Of a stretch of 64,000 nucleotides of DNA, positions 33,133-42,051 are shown one piece after another. Below the pieces are notes generated by a model that had not been told where the DNA came from, did no database searches, and saw only the letters and a list, made by a program, of their open reading frames with translations. Position 1 is the stretch's first letter; every line of letters begins with the position of its first letter. Source of the DNA: SXOA01 sp046153945 (GTDB lineage Bacteria; Planctomycetota; Planctomycetia; Pirellulales; Pirellulaceae). The stretch spans positions 1 to 64,000 of the forward strand of contig JBJXFF010000097.1 in the NCBI GenBank assembly GCA_046153945.1, read 5' to 3'. The position numbers were made by a program, and so were the translations under genes.

Positions 33133-33194
33133 GTAGGAGGGCCTACCCAGGCCGTCCAGAACCAATGGTGACGGGCTGGGAAGCCCGTCCTACG
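33133..33194. repeat. Double-hairpin intergenic element, copy 2
   Basis: GTAGGAGGGCCTACCCAGGCC followed by ACGGGCTGGGAAGCCCGTCC and ending TACG. Outer ends GTAG/CTAC can pair. It resembles 15001-15052 and lies directly upstream of mqnE. Confidence 0.65.
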
Positions 33195-33219
33195 AACCTA
33201 ATCCTCGCCCTACACCTCC

Positions 33220-34356
33220 ATGTCCACTCCTTCTCTCTCCTCCATCCGTGAAAAAGTCCTCGCCGGCGAGCGGCTGAGCGTTGAAGATGGGCTGGTGCTC
33301 TCCGACCCGGCGACGTCGCTCCAAGAAGTCGGGGTTCTCGCCAACATCGTGCGCGAGCGGGTGAACGGGAACAAGGCGTATTACAACATCAATACGCACC
33401 TCAACCCGACGAACGTCTGCGTCTATCGCTGCACCTTCTGTGCGTTTCGGGCCGACCTTCGGAGCGAAAAGGGATACGTGATGTCCGACGAGCAAATCCT
33501 GGCTCGCGGGCAGGAGGCGGTCGACAACGGCTGCACCGAGATGCACATCGTCGGCGGCCTGCATCATGTGAAGGACTACGACTGGTATGTCAACGTCCTC
33601 CGCATCTTGCACAACGCCTACCCCGACCTGCATCTTAAGGGCTGGACCGGCGTCGAAATCAACTGGTTCGAGTTCCTCACCAAAAAATCAGTCCGCGAAA
33701 TTCTGCAGGAGCTGATGGAGGCCGGCCTCGGCTCCATGCCCGGCGGCGGGGCGGAGATTTTTCATCCCGAGGTCCGGAGCAAAATCTGCGAGCACAAGGC
33801 GGACGCCCACAACTGGCTCGACATCCATCGCACGGCTCACGAGCTCGGCCTCAAGACCAACTGCACCATGCTCTATGGCCACATTGAAAACGCCTACCAC
33901 CGCGTCGACCACCTGATCCGCCTCCGCGAGCTACAGGACGAAACGGGCGGCTTTCAGACGTTCATTCCGCTGGCGTTCCATCCGGAGAACACCGGCCTCT
34001 CCCACATCAAGAAGCCCTCCGCCCTCATGGACCTCCGGACGATGGCCGTCAGCAGACTGATGCTGGACAACATCCCGCACATCAAGGCCTACTGGATCAT
34101 GCTCGGCATCGGTACCGCCCAGACCGCCCTCGCCTACGGAGCCGACGACCTCGACGGCACCGTCCGCCACGAGCTCATCTACCACGATGCCGGCGCTACG
34201 ACGCCGGAATTACTCACCGTCGAACAAATCCAGCGGTTGATCGTGGAAGCCGGGCGTGAACCCGTGGAGCGGGATACTCTTTACCGCCGAATCCAACGCG
34301 ATCCGGCGAATCCGGCGGCGTGGACGGTGGGGGAGCAGATTTTGGCGGCGGTGTAG
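33220..34356 (+). CDS. mqnE: Aminofutalosine synthase, radical SAM
   Basis: A 378-aa radical SAM enzyme of the futalosine menaquinone pathway; it joins chorismate-derived enolpyruvylbenzoate to SAM. The cluster motif is C67-VYR-C71-TF-C74 in NVCVYRCTFCAFRA. MPGGGAEIF and YGHIENAYHRVDHL are typical of MqnE rather than MqnC. It implies that this organism makes menaquinone by the futalosine route. It is a single gene with no mqnA, C or D nearby. Confidence 0.92.
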   Translation: MSTPSLSSIREKVLAGERLSVEDGLVLSDPATSLQEVGVLANIVRERVNGNKAYYNINTHLNPTNVCVYRCTFCAFRADLRSEKGYVMSDEQILARGQEAVDNGCTEMHIVGGLHHVKDYDWYVNVLRILHNAYPDLHLKGWTGVEINWFEFLTKKSVREILQELMEAGLGSMPGGGAEIFHPEVRSKICEHKADAHNWLDIHRTAHELGLKTNCTMLYGHIENAYHRVDHLIRLRELQDETGGFQTFIPLAFHPENTGLSHIKKPSALMDLRTMAVSRLMLDNIPHIKAYWIMLGIGTAQTALAYGADDLDGTVRHELIYHDAGATTPELLTVEQIQRLIVEAGREPVERDTLYRRIQRDPANPAAWTVGEQILAAV

Positions 34357-34394
34357 AAACCCTACCTCAGTTTTCTCCTCCTCTTGTGACCCGG

Positions 34395-35042
34395 CTAGTT
34401 CGCCTTGGGTTTAGCGGCTTTTGTCTCTGCTGCTGCGTCCAATGCCTTAAGGAGATCGTCGCTAATGTCCGGGGCATCCGAGAAGATGATGGGGCGGGCC
34501 AAACCCTGCATAACGCTATTGCGGTCATCGGCCTTGATAGGCTCCCGTATCGTTTTCAACACAACGTGAATTCCCCGGGCGCGGCAATACTTCTTGGTTT
34601 CCTCTTGCAACATTAGATAGGTTTCGTAATAGATCTTTGCCTCGACTTCTTGAAAATCTCTCTGATTCGTGCGGACAAGAAGCTGAAACTCAGCAACTTG
34701 CTTGGCCAGATCAGCCTCGAGCTTCTCCTTTTCGGCTTTGTCCGTCACTTGTTCCATTCGGCTTTTGAGAAGCTGTAATTGTGCCTCCGTAGCTTTCATG
34801 GTTTGTTGAAAAGCCAGCGCCTTCTGTGCCAGGTCTTTCATTTGATCGTCGAACACCTTGTGGTTCTTAAAAATGTAAGCCACATCCAATAGCGCCAACG
34901 ACGTGGGGGGTGCCTTCGGCTGGGTCGTTTCGGGCGCGGCCAGAGTCTGTCCAATCCAGCGTTCCGACAGCCCGCCGCCCAGATAAATCCCTGCTAACAC
35001 TGCCAACGCCATCATTCCCCGCCGAGTCCATGCATTGTTCAT
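34395..35042 (-). CDS. OmpH/Skp-like periplasmic protein, copy 1
   Basis: A 215-aa exported protein. The signal or anchor spans about 8-35. ALLDVAYIFKNHKVFDDQMKD is the OmpH/Skp opening strand and helix, followed by a long coiled coil rich in Lys, Glu and Gln (about 65-130) and a C-terminal strand (GIHVVLKTIREPI). Skp-type chaperones carry outer-membrane proteins across the periplasm. It is 41 bases downstream of a paralogue. Confidence 0.85.
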   Translation of the reverse strand: MNNAWTRRGMMALAVLAGIYLGGGLSERWIGQTLAAPETTQPKAPPTSLALLDVAYIFKNHKVFDDQMKDLAQKALAFQQTMKATEAQLQLLKSRMEQVTDKAEKEKLEADLAKQVAEFQLLVRTNQRDFQEVEAKIYYETYLMLQEETKKYCRARGIHVVLKTIREPIKADDRNSVMQGLARPIIFSDAPDISDDLLKALDAAAETKAAKPKAN

Positions 35043-35083
35043 CCCTGCACTCCTTTGAAAGATTTCAAAATCGATGGTGATAT

Positions 35084-35671
35084 TTATGGTTTCCCCTTCT
35101 CACTCTTCTCCGCCAGCAATTTCAACACGTCATCGGAAATGTCGAGGCCATCCTCGTAAAACACGCCGCGGTTGAGGGCCTGCAGGATTTGCTGGGGATT
35201 CTGGTTCTCGTCAAGCGAGGCGCTGGGCATCCGGACGACCAGCTTCAAACCCTTGGCTTTGCAGTACGGCTTCAGCACTTCGTCGATTTCGCGGTGGAGC
35301 GCGAGGGAGTTTTTCAGATCCTTGTCGCGAATCTTCTGTTGCCCCTCGGTCACGAAAGACTGCAACTCCCTTTGCAACCTCCCCGCCTGGCTTTGCAGCT
35401 TTTGAAACTCCGCCGTCCCCTGAGCGGCTTTTTGAAGATCGTTGACGACCGTCTGAAGCTCCCCCTGCCTCAGTGTGGCACTCTCTTTAAGTTCTTTGGC
35501 TTGTACTTGCAACTCGGCAACCAGCTTCAAAAACGGCTTGTGCTGCTGAGCAATTTTCTCAATGTTGATGAGGCCGATGGGAAGAGCGGATTCAGCCGGC
35601 TTATCCTGGGCTAGCGTAGATGCGGCGGCAACAAGGAACAGGCAAGTTGCTAACGTCAGGTGCTTAAACAT
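35084..35671 (-). CDS. OmpH/Skp-like periplasmic protein, copy 2
   Basis: A 195-aa exported protein with a Sec signal (1-21, STLAQ). IGLINIEKIAQQHKPFLKLV opens the OmpH domain, and a coiled coil (about 50-125) and a C-terminal LKLVVRMPSASLDENQNPQQILQ strand-turn follow. It shares layout and the motif DISDD(V/L)LK with copy 1, so the pair is a tandem duplication and a likely operon. The function is probably delivery of outer-membrane proteins. Confidence 0.85.
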   Translation of the reverse strand: MFKHLTLATCLFLVAAASTLAQDKPAESALPIGLINIEKIAQQHKPFLKLVAELQVQAKELKESATLRQGELQTVVNDLQKAAQGTAEFQKLQSQAGRLQRELQSFVTEGQQKIRDKDLKNSLALHREIDEVLKPYCKAKGLKLVVRMPSASLDENQNPQQILQALNRGVFYEDGLDISDDVLKLLAEKSEKGKP

Positions 35672-35772
35672 GGGGACCCTGCGAATAAAGGAGATCGGGT
35701 TCGATTGCCGCGAATTATAACATAGTCCCCCCTTAAAACGCGAAAGGAAACCCGCCCCCTGGCTAGTTTCGG

Positions 35773-38106
35773 CTACCGTATCAGATCAAATTCACTCTCG
35801 CCAAGAATCGGCGATCCGTCTTTCTCGGCGGTGGCCCGCACGCGCAGCGGCATGTTGAAGGGGCCGGGGGAAGCGCCGAGGCGGATCCGTAGCTGGCCGC
35901 TGTCTGTTCCGGCTAGCAGCGTGACGGGCTCTGCGGAGACATCGCGGATGTGCTTGGGGACGAGCAACTCCAACTTGATGGGAGACGTGATCGAGCGGTC
36001 CCGCTTCAGTTGAATCTCGACGTTCACTTCACTGCTCGGAACCGCGGTAAAGGTCTTGCGGTCGGTCACGACTCGGAGCGGGCCAGGAGCGACCAACGCC
36101 ACAAGCTGTTCGTTCTGTTCCTGCGTGGAGAAGGAAACCTTGTGAACTGCCCCGGCGCTGTCCTTCACTTCCCCGGTCAGCATCAGGTTGCTGCGGCTGG
36201 TGCGGCTCAGTTCCATCCAAGGAGCCAGCGTGAGCGGATACTCAAATTCGCTTGTGCCGGGGGGAATTGTGATCACCGGACCGCTGACCCCCTGCAAATG
36301 CCGCCCTTGCTTATCGGCCAACCGCGCCTCAATGGGTCCCTCAAAGCCGTTCCGTTCGAGGACGTATTTTTTCTTCAGGACTGTCCCTCGGGCCGAAAAT
36401 CGGAGGTCGTAGACCCCACGGAATTTGAACGGCGTCTTGAGCGTCGTCACCAGCCGCAATTGCTCCACCGGAGAATCGCCAGGAACGGAAAGGACGTGGG
36501 CGAACCGCTGCAAGGGTTTCCCTTCGACCTCCGCGGCGCCAGTCACTTTTACCAGGGCGGTCATCACCGGCGGATTGGGAGCGGACTTCAATACGAGGAC
36601 TCCCTTGGGTGCCCCTTCGGGAAGCTTGACGTCTTCCGCTGTGATTCCCGCAGGCAGGCCTTCAACATGCAGCGTAATCGGTCCTTTGAATTCGCCGCTG
36701 CGAGTGACCGTCACCTCCAGATTCTTGGCTCCATCGGCATCCAATGCGAGCGAATCCGGCATCGTCAATTCAAAGTCCGGCGTCTTCGGCGGCGGAGCGA
36801 TGCGAACACGGTATGCGAATGTCGCTCCGCCGCGGGACGGGAATTTCTCGCCGATTTCGAGCGTGAATTTACCGTCTGCGGGGGAGGTGAAATTCAATAC
36901 TGGATCGGCATTCGCCTCCAGCGCATCGGCTCGGGCGACCTCTTTGCCCCCTTCATCGCGGAGATTAAGTTCCGCCGCCAAGGGGGAGCCGATCATCGCG
37001 GCGCGGCATTCGAACCGAACGGCTTGTCCCTTCATGAGCGAAATCTGCCAGGCATCTTTGTCTCCGAGCTGATCGATGCGACCGTTGAGGACGGCGGGAA
37101 TGGTCACGGGCTTTGCAGCCGCGGCCAGGTTGTTTGGCTCCGTTTCCAGCATTTCCGGAAGATTATCGACATCGAAGCGAACGGGATTCAGAGCACGGCC
37201 CGAGAGATCGAAGGAATGGAGCAGCACGCCAGGAACAGACTCCGGCACTTTCGCGGCCAGTGGACTGGTGAGATTCTGGCCAACTCCCTCGAGCTTCACT
37301 TCCGTGCCTCGCTGGCCGCCCAGCGGATAAACGCTTTCAAGCCAGGGGCCGTTCGCCACCGTCAGGCGATAGATATAAGTTTGCAAGCCGCCGAACTGAA
37401 CGTCGTGAACTCGCACCTCATGCTTGCCCCCCTCGGTGGCCACAAACTTCAGCCGCACATCGCCAGCGGAATTGCCAGTTGTTTCCACCAATGGCTTGCC
37501 GCTTGGCGAGCGGACTTCCAGCCGGGCCTTGAGCGGCGAGCCAAAATCCGCCGCGGCCAAAGAGCAGGTAATCGACTGACCGGCAGTCGCCTCAAAGGTC
37601 CAGACATCGATGTCCTCGCGAGGGAAAATGCGGCCGTTAATCGTAACCGGCAGTGTGACGCCGACGGGAATCGGTTCCCCTTCGATCTCTTCTTCAATAA
37701 CTTCGGGCAAATCCCCAATCACAAAACGAGCTAGGGGCGTGATTCCCCCTGCGTTCCAAACTCGCCATCGCCGATAGCCAAGTGCCGCATCTGCCGCGAT
37801 GGTCACTTCCCCGGCATAATCCTTGGGATAGTTCTCCGCCGCCTGGCTGGCGGGCTGGCGAATCAGCGGCCCTTCAAACCAGGTCGTTTCCGTCCGCTTG
37901 ATTTCATTCGTGGCCGTGACACCCGGCCCCAGCATCTCCAGCGGAGCCTTGTCATACAGAAACATCCCACCGATGCGAAACGGGACTTTGGTCCCTCGCT
38001 GGCCCCCGGCTGGAAAGATGTAGTTTGCGGCAGGGGGCTCGGCAAAGGCGGTTGCAGAAAGCACCGACGCCAATACGAACACGATAAGTCGTAGGGATGT
38101 CTTCAT
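35773..38106 (-). CDS. Exported PPC-domain (pre-peptidase C-terminal) protein
   Basis: A 777-aa protein with a Sec signal (1-22, AFAEPP). It has IPT-like and PPC beta-domains: YIFPAGGQRGTKVPFRIGG is repeated as ESVYPLGGQRGTEVKLEGVG. LGYRRWRVWNAGGITPLARFVIGDLPEVIEEE and DIDVWTFEATAGQSITCSL are PPC hallmarks, and DKDAWQISLMKGQAVRFECRA is a second PPC. No protease domain is present. Such proteins are abundant in planctomycetes, probably on the cell surface. It lies 57 bases after the LptC/A-like gene and may share its transcript. Confidence 0.84.
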   Translation of the reverse strand: MKTSLRLIVFVLASVLSATAFAEPPAANYIFPAGGQRGTKVPFRIGGMFLYDKAPLEMLGPGVTATNEIKRTETTWFEGPLIRQPASQAAENYPKDYAGEVTIAADAALGYRRWRVWNAGGITPLARFVIGDLPEVIEEEIEGEPIPVGVTLPVTINGRIFPREDIDVWTFEATAGQSITCSLAAADFGSPLKARLEVRSPSGKPLVETTGNSAGDVRLKFVATEGGKHEVRVHDVQFGGLQTYIYRLTVANGPWLESVYPLGGQRGTEVKLEGVGQNLTSPLAAKVPESVPGVLLHSFDLSGRALNPVRFDVDNLPEMLETEPNNLAAAAKPVTIPAVLNGRIDQLGDKDAWQISLMKGQAVRFECRAAMIGSPLAAELNLRDEGGKEVARADALEANADPVLNFTSPADGKFTLEIGEKFPSRGGATFAYRVRIAPPPKTPDFELTMPDSLALDADGAKNLEVTVTRSGEFKGPITLHVEGLPAGITAEDVKLPEGAPKGVLVLKSAPNPPVMTALVKVTGAAEVEGKPLQRFAHVLSVPGDSPVEQLRLVTTLKTPFKFRGVYDLRFSARGTVLKKKYVLERNGFEGPIEARLADKQGRHLQGVSGPVITIPPGTSEFEYPLTLAPWMELSRTSRSNLMLTGEVKDSAGAVHKVSFSTQEQNEQLVALVAPGPLRVVTDRKTFTAVPSSEVNVEIQLKRDRSITSPIKLELLVPKHIRDVSAEPVTLLAGTDSGQLRIRLGASPGPFNMPLRVRATAEKDGSPILGESEFDLIR

Positions 38107-38163
38107 CCCAAATAGTATAACCGCTCGGAATGTCCGCCGAAACTTTTACAGCGGGGAACGAGC

Positions 38164-41100
38164 TTATCTTCGCCGCGACGGCAACGGCTTGTTACTCGGG
38201 GGCAAGGAGCCGAGCGTGAGCGATTTGCCATCGCCCACCTCCAGAGTGCCGGTCTTGCGCTGGAAGCGAATCTTGCCGGCGGCCGTATATGAGTGATCTT
38301 GGCCGGGGGCGGCCTGGTGCCAGAATTCGGCGTCGTTGCGGCCATCACCTTCCAGCACCAGTTGGTCCTTGTCCGAGGTGTAGCCGATGCGAGCGGCCCG
38401 GGCCGTAAAGGAGGTGCCATCCACGATGACGTTCCCGGTTGCTTCGAGTTCCACCCACTTTTGGGCTTTGGAGAGGGACATCTCGGTTACAGTCAGGGCA
38501 TCGCTCGTCATGTGAGCGCCGGTTGGCCCAAGGTCCTCGGTCTTGGTCGCAAAGAGCCGGTCCTTCCAGTCGTTCACCTGGCCGTAGGTCGTGTCCACTT
38601 GCCGCTCGAAGCGAATCTCGTGGGTATCGAGCTTGCCGTTAATGCCACCTTCAAACTTGACGCAGATATAGGTGAGCTTGTCGTCTTTCGGCTTTTGCGG
38701 AGCGTCGGGGGACATGGGGATCAATCCCGGCGCGTCCTTGCGGACGGTCCAGACTTCTCCCGGCCCCTCCGCCGTCAAAGTATTGGCGACGCGGTCGACG
38801 GTCAGCTTGCCGGTGCGGAGGTTGTCGAAGGAAGTCTGCTTCCCTTCTTTGTCGCGAGCTATTTGCTGGAGGACAACAGGAGATTTGCCCCCGTCGAGCG
38901 TGAGGACGGCAATCTCCACCGGCCCCGCTTGCTTGGGGACGGTGAAATCGATTCGCTGTGTCAGTGTGACGCTCAAGGTCTCGGCAGCAGCATATTCCCC
39001 TTCGCCACGAGCCTGAACCTTCCCTTCAAACGTGGCCCGAAGGCCGTCGAAATTCATCCCCTTCGTCCAAGTTACCTTCACGCGGCGCACTTCGGTGGTC
39101 GCTCCGGTAGCGGGGAGGTTGGCCGGGATGCTGACGGGATCCCCTCCCGGCGGCGGTTGCAGAGTGCGCATTTGCAAGCCTTCTTGCGGCACCGGTAGTT
39201 CAGCTTCCCCCGGACCGTCGATCCAGAGGCGGTTTTCGCCGCGGTGCAGGTGAATGGTCGCCCCGGAAAGGGTTAGTCCACGAGCTGAAACCTGCGCCGG
39301 TCGCCCCTTCACCTCCAACTTGGCGTTTGGTCCCGAGCCGCGGACGATGGTTACGGCATCGCCGGAAAGCTTGAGGGGAACATCCCCCGGCTTTTCGGTC
39401 TGGACTTCGTCGACCTGCACTTGACCCGTGATTGCCAGGTCTTCCACGGCTGTCTTTCCCTTGAGTCGCAGAATTTGCATCTGCACCAGATCGCCGGAGA
39501 CGCTCAGCTTTTGCTGCGGGGGCTGGAGGGTATTCTCGTCGACACCTTCCTCGCTGCCGACTTCCTGGGGGGGCCGAGCAGGCTTCATGCCAGGGAGTGC
39601 TCCTGCCCCACCTGCACCCGCAGCCGCCTGTTGCTCGGGTGTTGCTTCCACAAACCAAGCTTCGAGCCGATTGGTCTTGGCCTTAAGCTGCGGAGAATCT
39701 ATGTCCACGCTGTTGATCGCTAACATCCGCTCCGGAACGACCGAGAACGACGGATTGGGGGGTGCGGCCTTGGTCGCCGCTTTCACGGGCCGGGGAATTT
39801 CTTTGAGCCACACGTGTAGTTCGGCAGCTGAAAAGGTCCCCATTGCCCCAGCGGAAACGCTGGCATCGTCCAGCAGCGAGATTGCCTGGCTCCCTTCATG
39901 CGGGCGCATGTGGAGAGACTTCTTCCAGGAGGCTTGCAATGTCTGGCCGTTCTCCTGCACGAACTCCAACTCGCCGGGACCGGTGGCCAACAGTTTGCCG
40001 AGGCGGCCCGGCTCTCCGGCTTCATATTCGATGGCGCGGGCTTCAAAGCGATTTTTTCCCTGACGAAACATCACCGGCGCGCCGGTGGGACCATTGCTGA
40101 GTCGCCCCAGCCGAGTGGCCAGCGTGTAATCCAGGCTGGCCGCTTTGGCGTAGAGCCCTGACTGGGGAGCATCGATGATGGCCGGCGTGCCGACGGCGAT
40201 GATCCGCTCGACCGACTTGGCCAGCCCGGTTGGAGTTCCTGGCGTGCGGGGGGCGTCAGCCCCCTGATTCTCCTGATTCTTTCTGGATGGCGAATTATCA
40301 AGGGGCTTACGCCCCCCGCTCGCCGCCAGTTTGAACACCAGTCGATCGCAAGTCAGCTTGTCGGGGGGACCCTGCGGATAAACACGCGTCACTTCCACCT
40401 GCTCATCCAGCCGGGCTTGATGATGATCGAAATCGACAATCAACGGCCCCAGGCAACGGACCTCCAGTGGCAGTTCCGGTCGCGGCACCCCATTTGTCGG
40501 CTGCTCTTGCAGCACCAGTCCGTCAACTTCCGTCCGCGGAGATTGTTTCGCGGCTTTCGAACCCTTGAGCAGGCCGCCAACCCCCTCCAAATGCAATCGC
40601 TCGAGCCGGGACAATTGCAGATAGCTGATCCCCCCCAGCGACTGGGCTTTGGCTTGCTTGTCCTGGTCGGGGGGCAGCAGTGTGATGGTCAAATCGCGGC
40701 CGCGGCCGTGGCTTGCCCCGTAGCGGAAATCAACCTCGTGCGGGGTGTAGATCTTTTGCGGTTCGATGACCACGCCCTTTGTGGTGACAATCAGCTCATC
40801 GTCAACATGCTCGCTCGAAGGGGGACTGGTGATTTGAACCGAACCTTTAAGTTGTCCTCCCGTCAGTTTGCCGAATTCCGCCCGGCCCACATCCAAAGGG
40901 CGATCAAACTCCAGAATGGCTCCTTGCAGGGCCCGCATCACCACCCGCCGCCGCTCCGGCTTCTGCCCGGCTTTCACCGCCGCGGTGACCGCCGCTTTGG
41001 TCGGGGCCATGTAGAAAATGAGAGTGCAGGGAGTAATCTCCATCCGCCCATCCGGCAGCACACGATAATCCTTCAGCAGCATCGTGCAAGATGCCGTTTC

Positions 41101-41316
41101 TATGATCTTGGGGTCATCAAGTTCCCAAGAGCCGTCCGCGAACAGATCGGCGAAGTCCCGTAATGGCAGCGAAGAATCATGCTGATTCCGTTCGCCCGTA
41201 TATTGCGCCACCGGGACCGCCGGCGGCTCCAGCCATGGTGCGACGACAAGCGCATAGACGCCGAACACCAGTCCGATGGCGAAGAGAGCGACGATGAAAC
41301 GGCGGAAAGCAAGCAC
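38164..41316 (-). CDS. Very large LptC/LptA (OstA)-like envelope protein
   Basis: A 1050-aa protein with one N-terminal membrane helix (about 5-30), as in LptC, then an extended series of beta-rich OstA/LptA-like segments: DDPKIIETASCTMLLKDYRVLPDGRMEI, FEARAIEYEAGEPGRLGKLLATGPGELEF split by loops, and KWVELEATGNVIVDGTSF. Position after kdsD and kdsC mirrors the E. coli kdsD-kdsC-lptC-lptA operon. LptC and LptA form the periplasmic bridge for lipopolysaccharide. I infer a bridge-like protein; sequence identity to LptA is low. Residues about 331-359 are encoded by a dispersed palindromic element. Confidence 0.72.
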   Translation of the reverse strand: MLAFRRFIVALFAIGLVFGVYALVVAPWLEPPAVPVAQYTGERNQHDSSLPLRDFADLFADGSWELDDPKIIETASCTMLLKDYRVLPDGRMEITPCTLIFYMAPTKAAVTAAVKAGQKPERRRVVMRALQGAILEFDRPLDVGRAEFGKLTGGQLKGSVQITSPPSSEHVDDELIVTTKGVVIEPQKIYTPHEVDFRYGASHGRGRDLTITLLPPDQDKQAKAQSLGGISYLQLSRLERLHLEGVGGLLKGSKAAKQSPRTEVDGLVLQEQPTNGVPRPELPLEVRCLGPLIVDFDHHQARLDEQVEVTRVYPQGPPDKLTCDRLVFKLAASGGRKPLDNSPSRKNQENQGADAPRTPGTPTGLAKSVERIIAVGTPAIIDAPQSGLYAKAASLDYTLATRLGRLSNGPTGAPVMFRQGKNRFEARAIEYEAGEPGRLGKLLATGPGELEFVQENGQTLQASWKKSLHMRPHEGSQAISLLDDASVSAGAMGTFSAAELHVWLKEIPRPVKAATKAAPPNPSFSVVPERMLAINSVDIDSPQLKAKTNRLEAWFVEATPEQQAAAGAGGAGALPGMKPARPPQEVGSEEGVDENTLQPPQQKLSVSGDLVQMQILRLKGKTAVEDLAITGQVQVDEVQTEKPGDVPLKLSGDAVTIVRGSGPNAKLEVKGRPAQVSARGLTLSGATIHLHRGENRLWIDGPGEAELPVPQEGLQMRTLQPPPGGDPVSIPANLPATGATTEVRRVKVTWTKGMNFDGLRATFEGKVQARGEGEYAAAETLSVTLTQRIDFTVPKQAGPVEIAVLTLDGGKSPVVLQQIARDKEGKQTSFDNLRTGKLTVDRVANTLTAEGPGEVWTVRKDAPGLIPMSPDAPQKPKDDKLTYICVKFEGGINGKLDTHEIRFERQVDTTYGQVNDWKDRLFATKTEDLGPTGAHMTSDALTVTEMSLSKAQKWVELEATGNVIVDGTSFTARAARIGYTSDKDQLVLEGDGRNDAEFWHQAAPGQDHSYTAAGKIRFQRKTGTLEVGDGKSLTLGSLPPSNKPLPSRRR
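40241..40324. repeat. 84-bp inverted pair of the 28-bp palindromic element inside the LptC/A-like gene
   Basis: Left arm 40241-40268, 28-base spacer, right arm 40297-40324. The arms are inverted copies of each other, and each also contains its own palindrome (GGGGGGCGT.AGCCCCC). The total of 84 bases is exactly 28 codons and keeps the frame open. Confidence 0.9.
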
Positions 41317-41326
41317 CGAAATTCTG

Positions 41327-41426
41327 AATGACGAAGTCCGAATGACGAATGACGAATGACGAATGAAAGCGAGAAGACATTGTCTTCAATTCGTCATTCG
41401 TCATTCGTCATTCGGACTTCGTCATT
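41327..41426. repeat. Perfect 38-bp inverted repeat of family-C heptads
   Basis: Arms 41327-41364 and 41389-41426 are perfect inverted copies built of GAATGAC units with one GAAGTCC variant at the same place in both arms. A 24-base spacer separates them. It fills nearly the whole gap between kdsC and the LptC/A-like gene. Confidence 0.93.
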
Positions 41427-41436
41427 GTTCCTCCTC

Positions 41437-41955
41437 CTACTGATAAGTTTGCACGATCTCATCCCAGCGGAACTGGGACTTCAAAATAAGTTCGACGACT
41501 TCCCGCACGGCTCCCTGGCCGCCGGCGAGCATGGTGATATGGCCGGCGGCGGCGCGGACTTCCGGGGCGGCATCGGCGACGGCGACACCGAGGCCGACGT
41601 GGCGGATAACGGGAAGGTCGGTCAGGTCGTCCCCGATGTAACAAACCTGCTCGGGACTCAGCCGCAGCTCTTTGAGAATTTCGATGGCGACCGGCAACTT
41701 GGTTTCAAATCCCTGGCGAACGATGTCGATCCCTAGCTCTGCGGAGCGGATCTTGACGATGTGGGACGTGCGGGCGGTGAGGATGCCGAACTTGTGCCCC
41801 GCCCGTTGCCAAAGTTTGATTCCCAAGCCATCCCGAATGTGGAATTTTTTCAGTTCAATTCCCTGGTTGTTGTACATAATGCCGCCATCGGTCAGGACGC
41901 CATCCACGTCCGACAGAATCAACTCAATAGGGCGGCAGCGGTAAGTAAGCTTCAT
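41437..41955 (-). CDS. kdsC: 3-deoxy-D-manno-octulosonate 8-phosphate phosphatase (HAD)
   Basis: A 172-aa HAD phosphatase of the KdsC type, which removes phosphate from Kdo-8-P on the way to lipopolysaccharide core. LILSDVDGVLTDGG gives the Asp16/Asp18 nucleophile pair, ILTARTS is motif II, and YIGDDLTDLPVI is motif III-IV. It is short without a cap, as KdsC is. The neighbour upstream is kdsD, the preceding enzyme class in the same pathway. This supports an LPS-bearing outer membrane. Confidence 0.9.
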   Translation of the reverse strand: MKLTYRCRPIELILSDVDGVLTDGGIMYNNQGIELKKFHIRDGLGIKLWQRAGHKFGILTARTSHIVKIRSAELGIDIVRQGFETKLPVAIEILKELRLSPEQVCYIGDDLTDLPVIRHVGLGVAVADAAPEVRAAAGHITMLAGGQGAVREVVELILKSQFRWDEIVQTYQ

Positions 41956-41966
41956 GCAAAAAATCC

Positions 41967-42032
41967 GAAATCCGAATATCGAAATCCGAAAATGAAATCC
42001 CTCTTCGTTTCGGATTTCGATATTCGGATTTC
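41967..42032. repeat. Perfect 25-bp inverted repeat of family-D heptads
   Basis: Arms 41967-41991 and 42008-42032 are perfect inverted copies made of ATCCGAA / TATCGAA heptads, with a 16-base loop. It lies in the gap between kdsD and kdsC. Confidence 0.92.
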
Positions 42033-42051
42033 CAGTTTCCTACGTGTTCCT

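Noticed and set aside
35690..35720. GGTTCGATTGCC as a tRNA T-arm
   Set aside because: No matching acceptor or anticodon stems around it.
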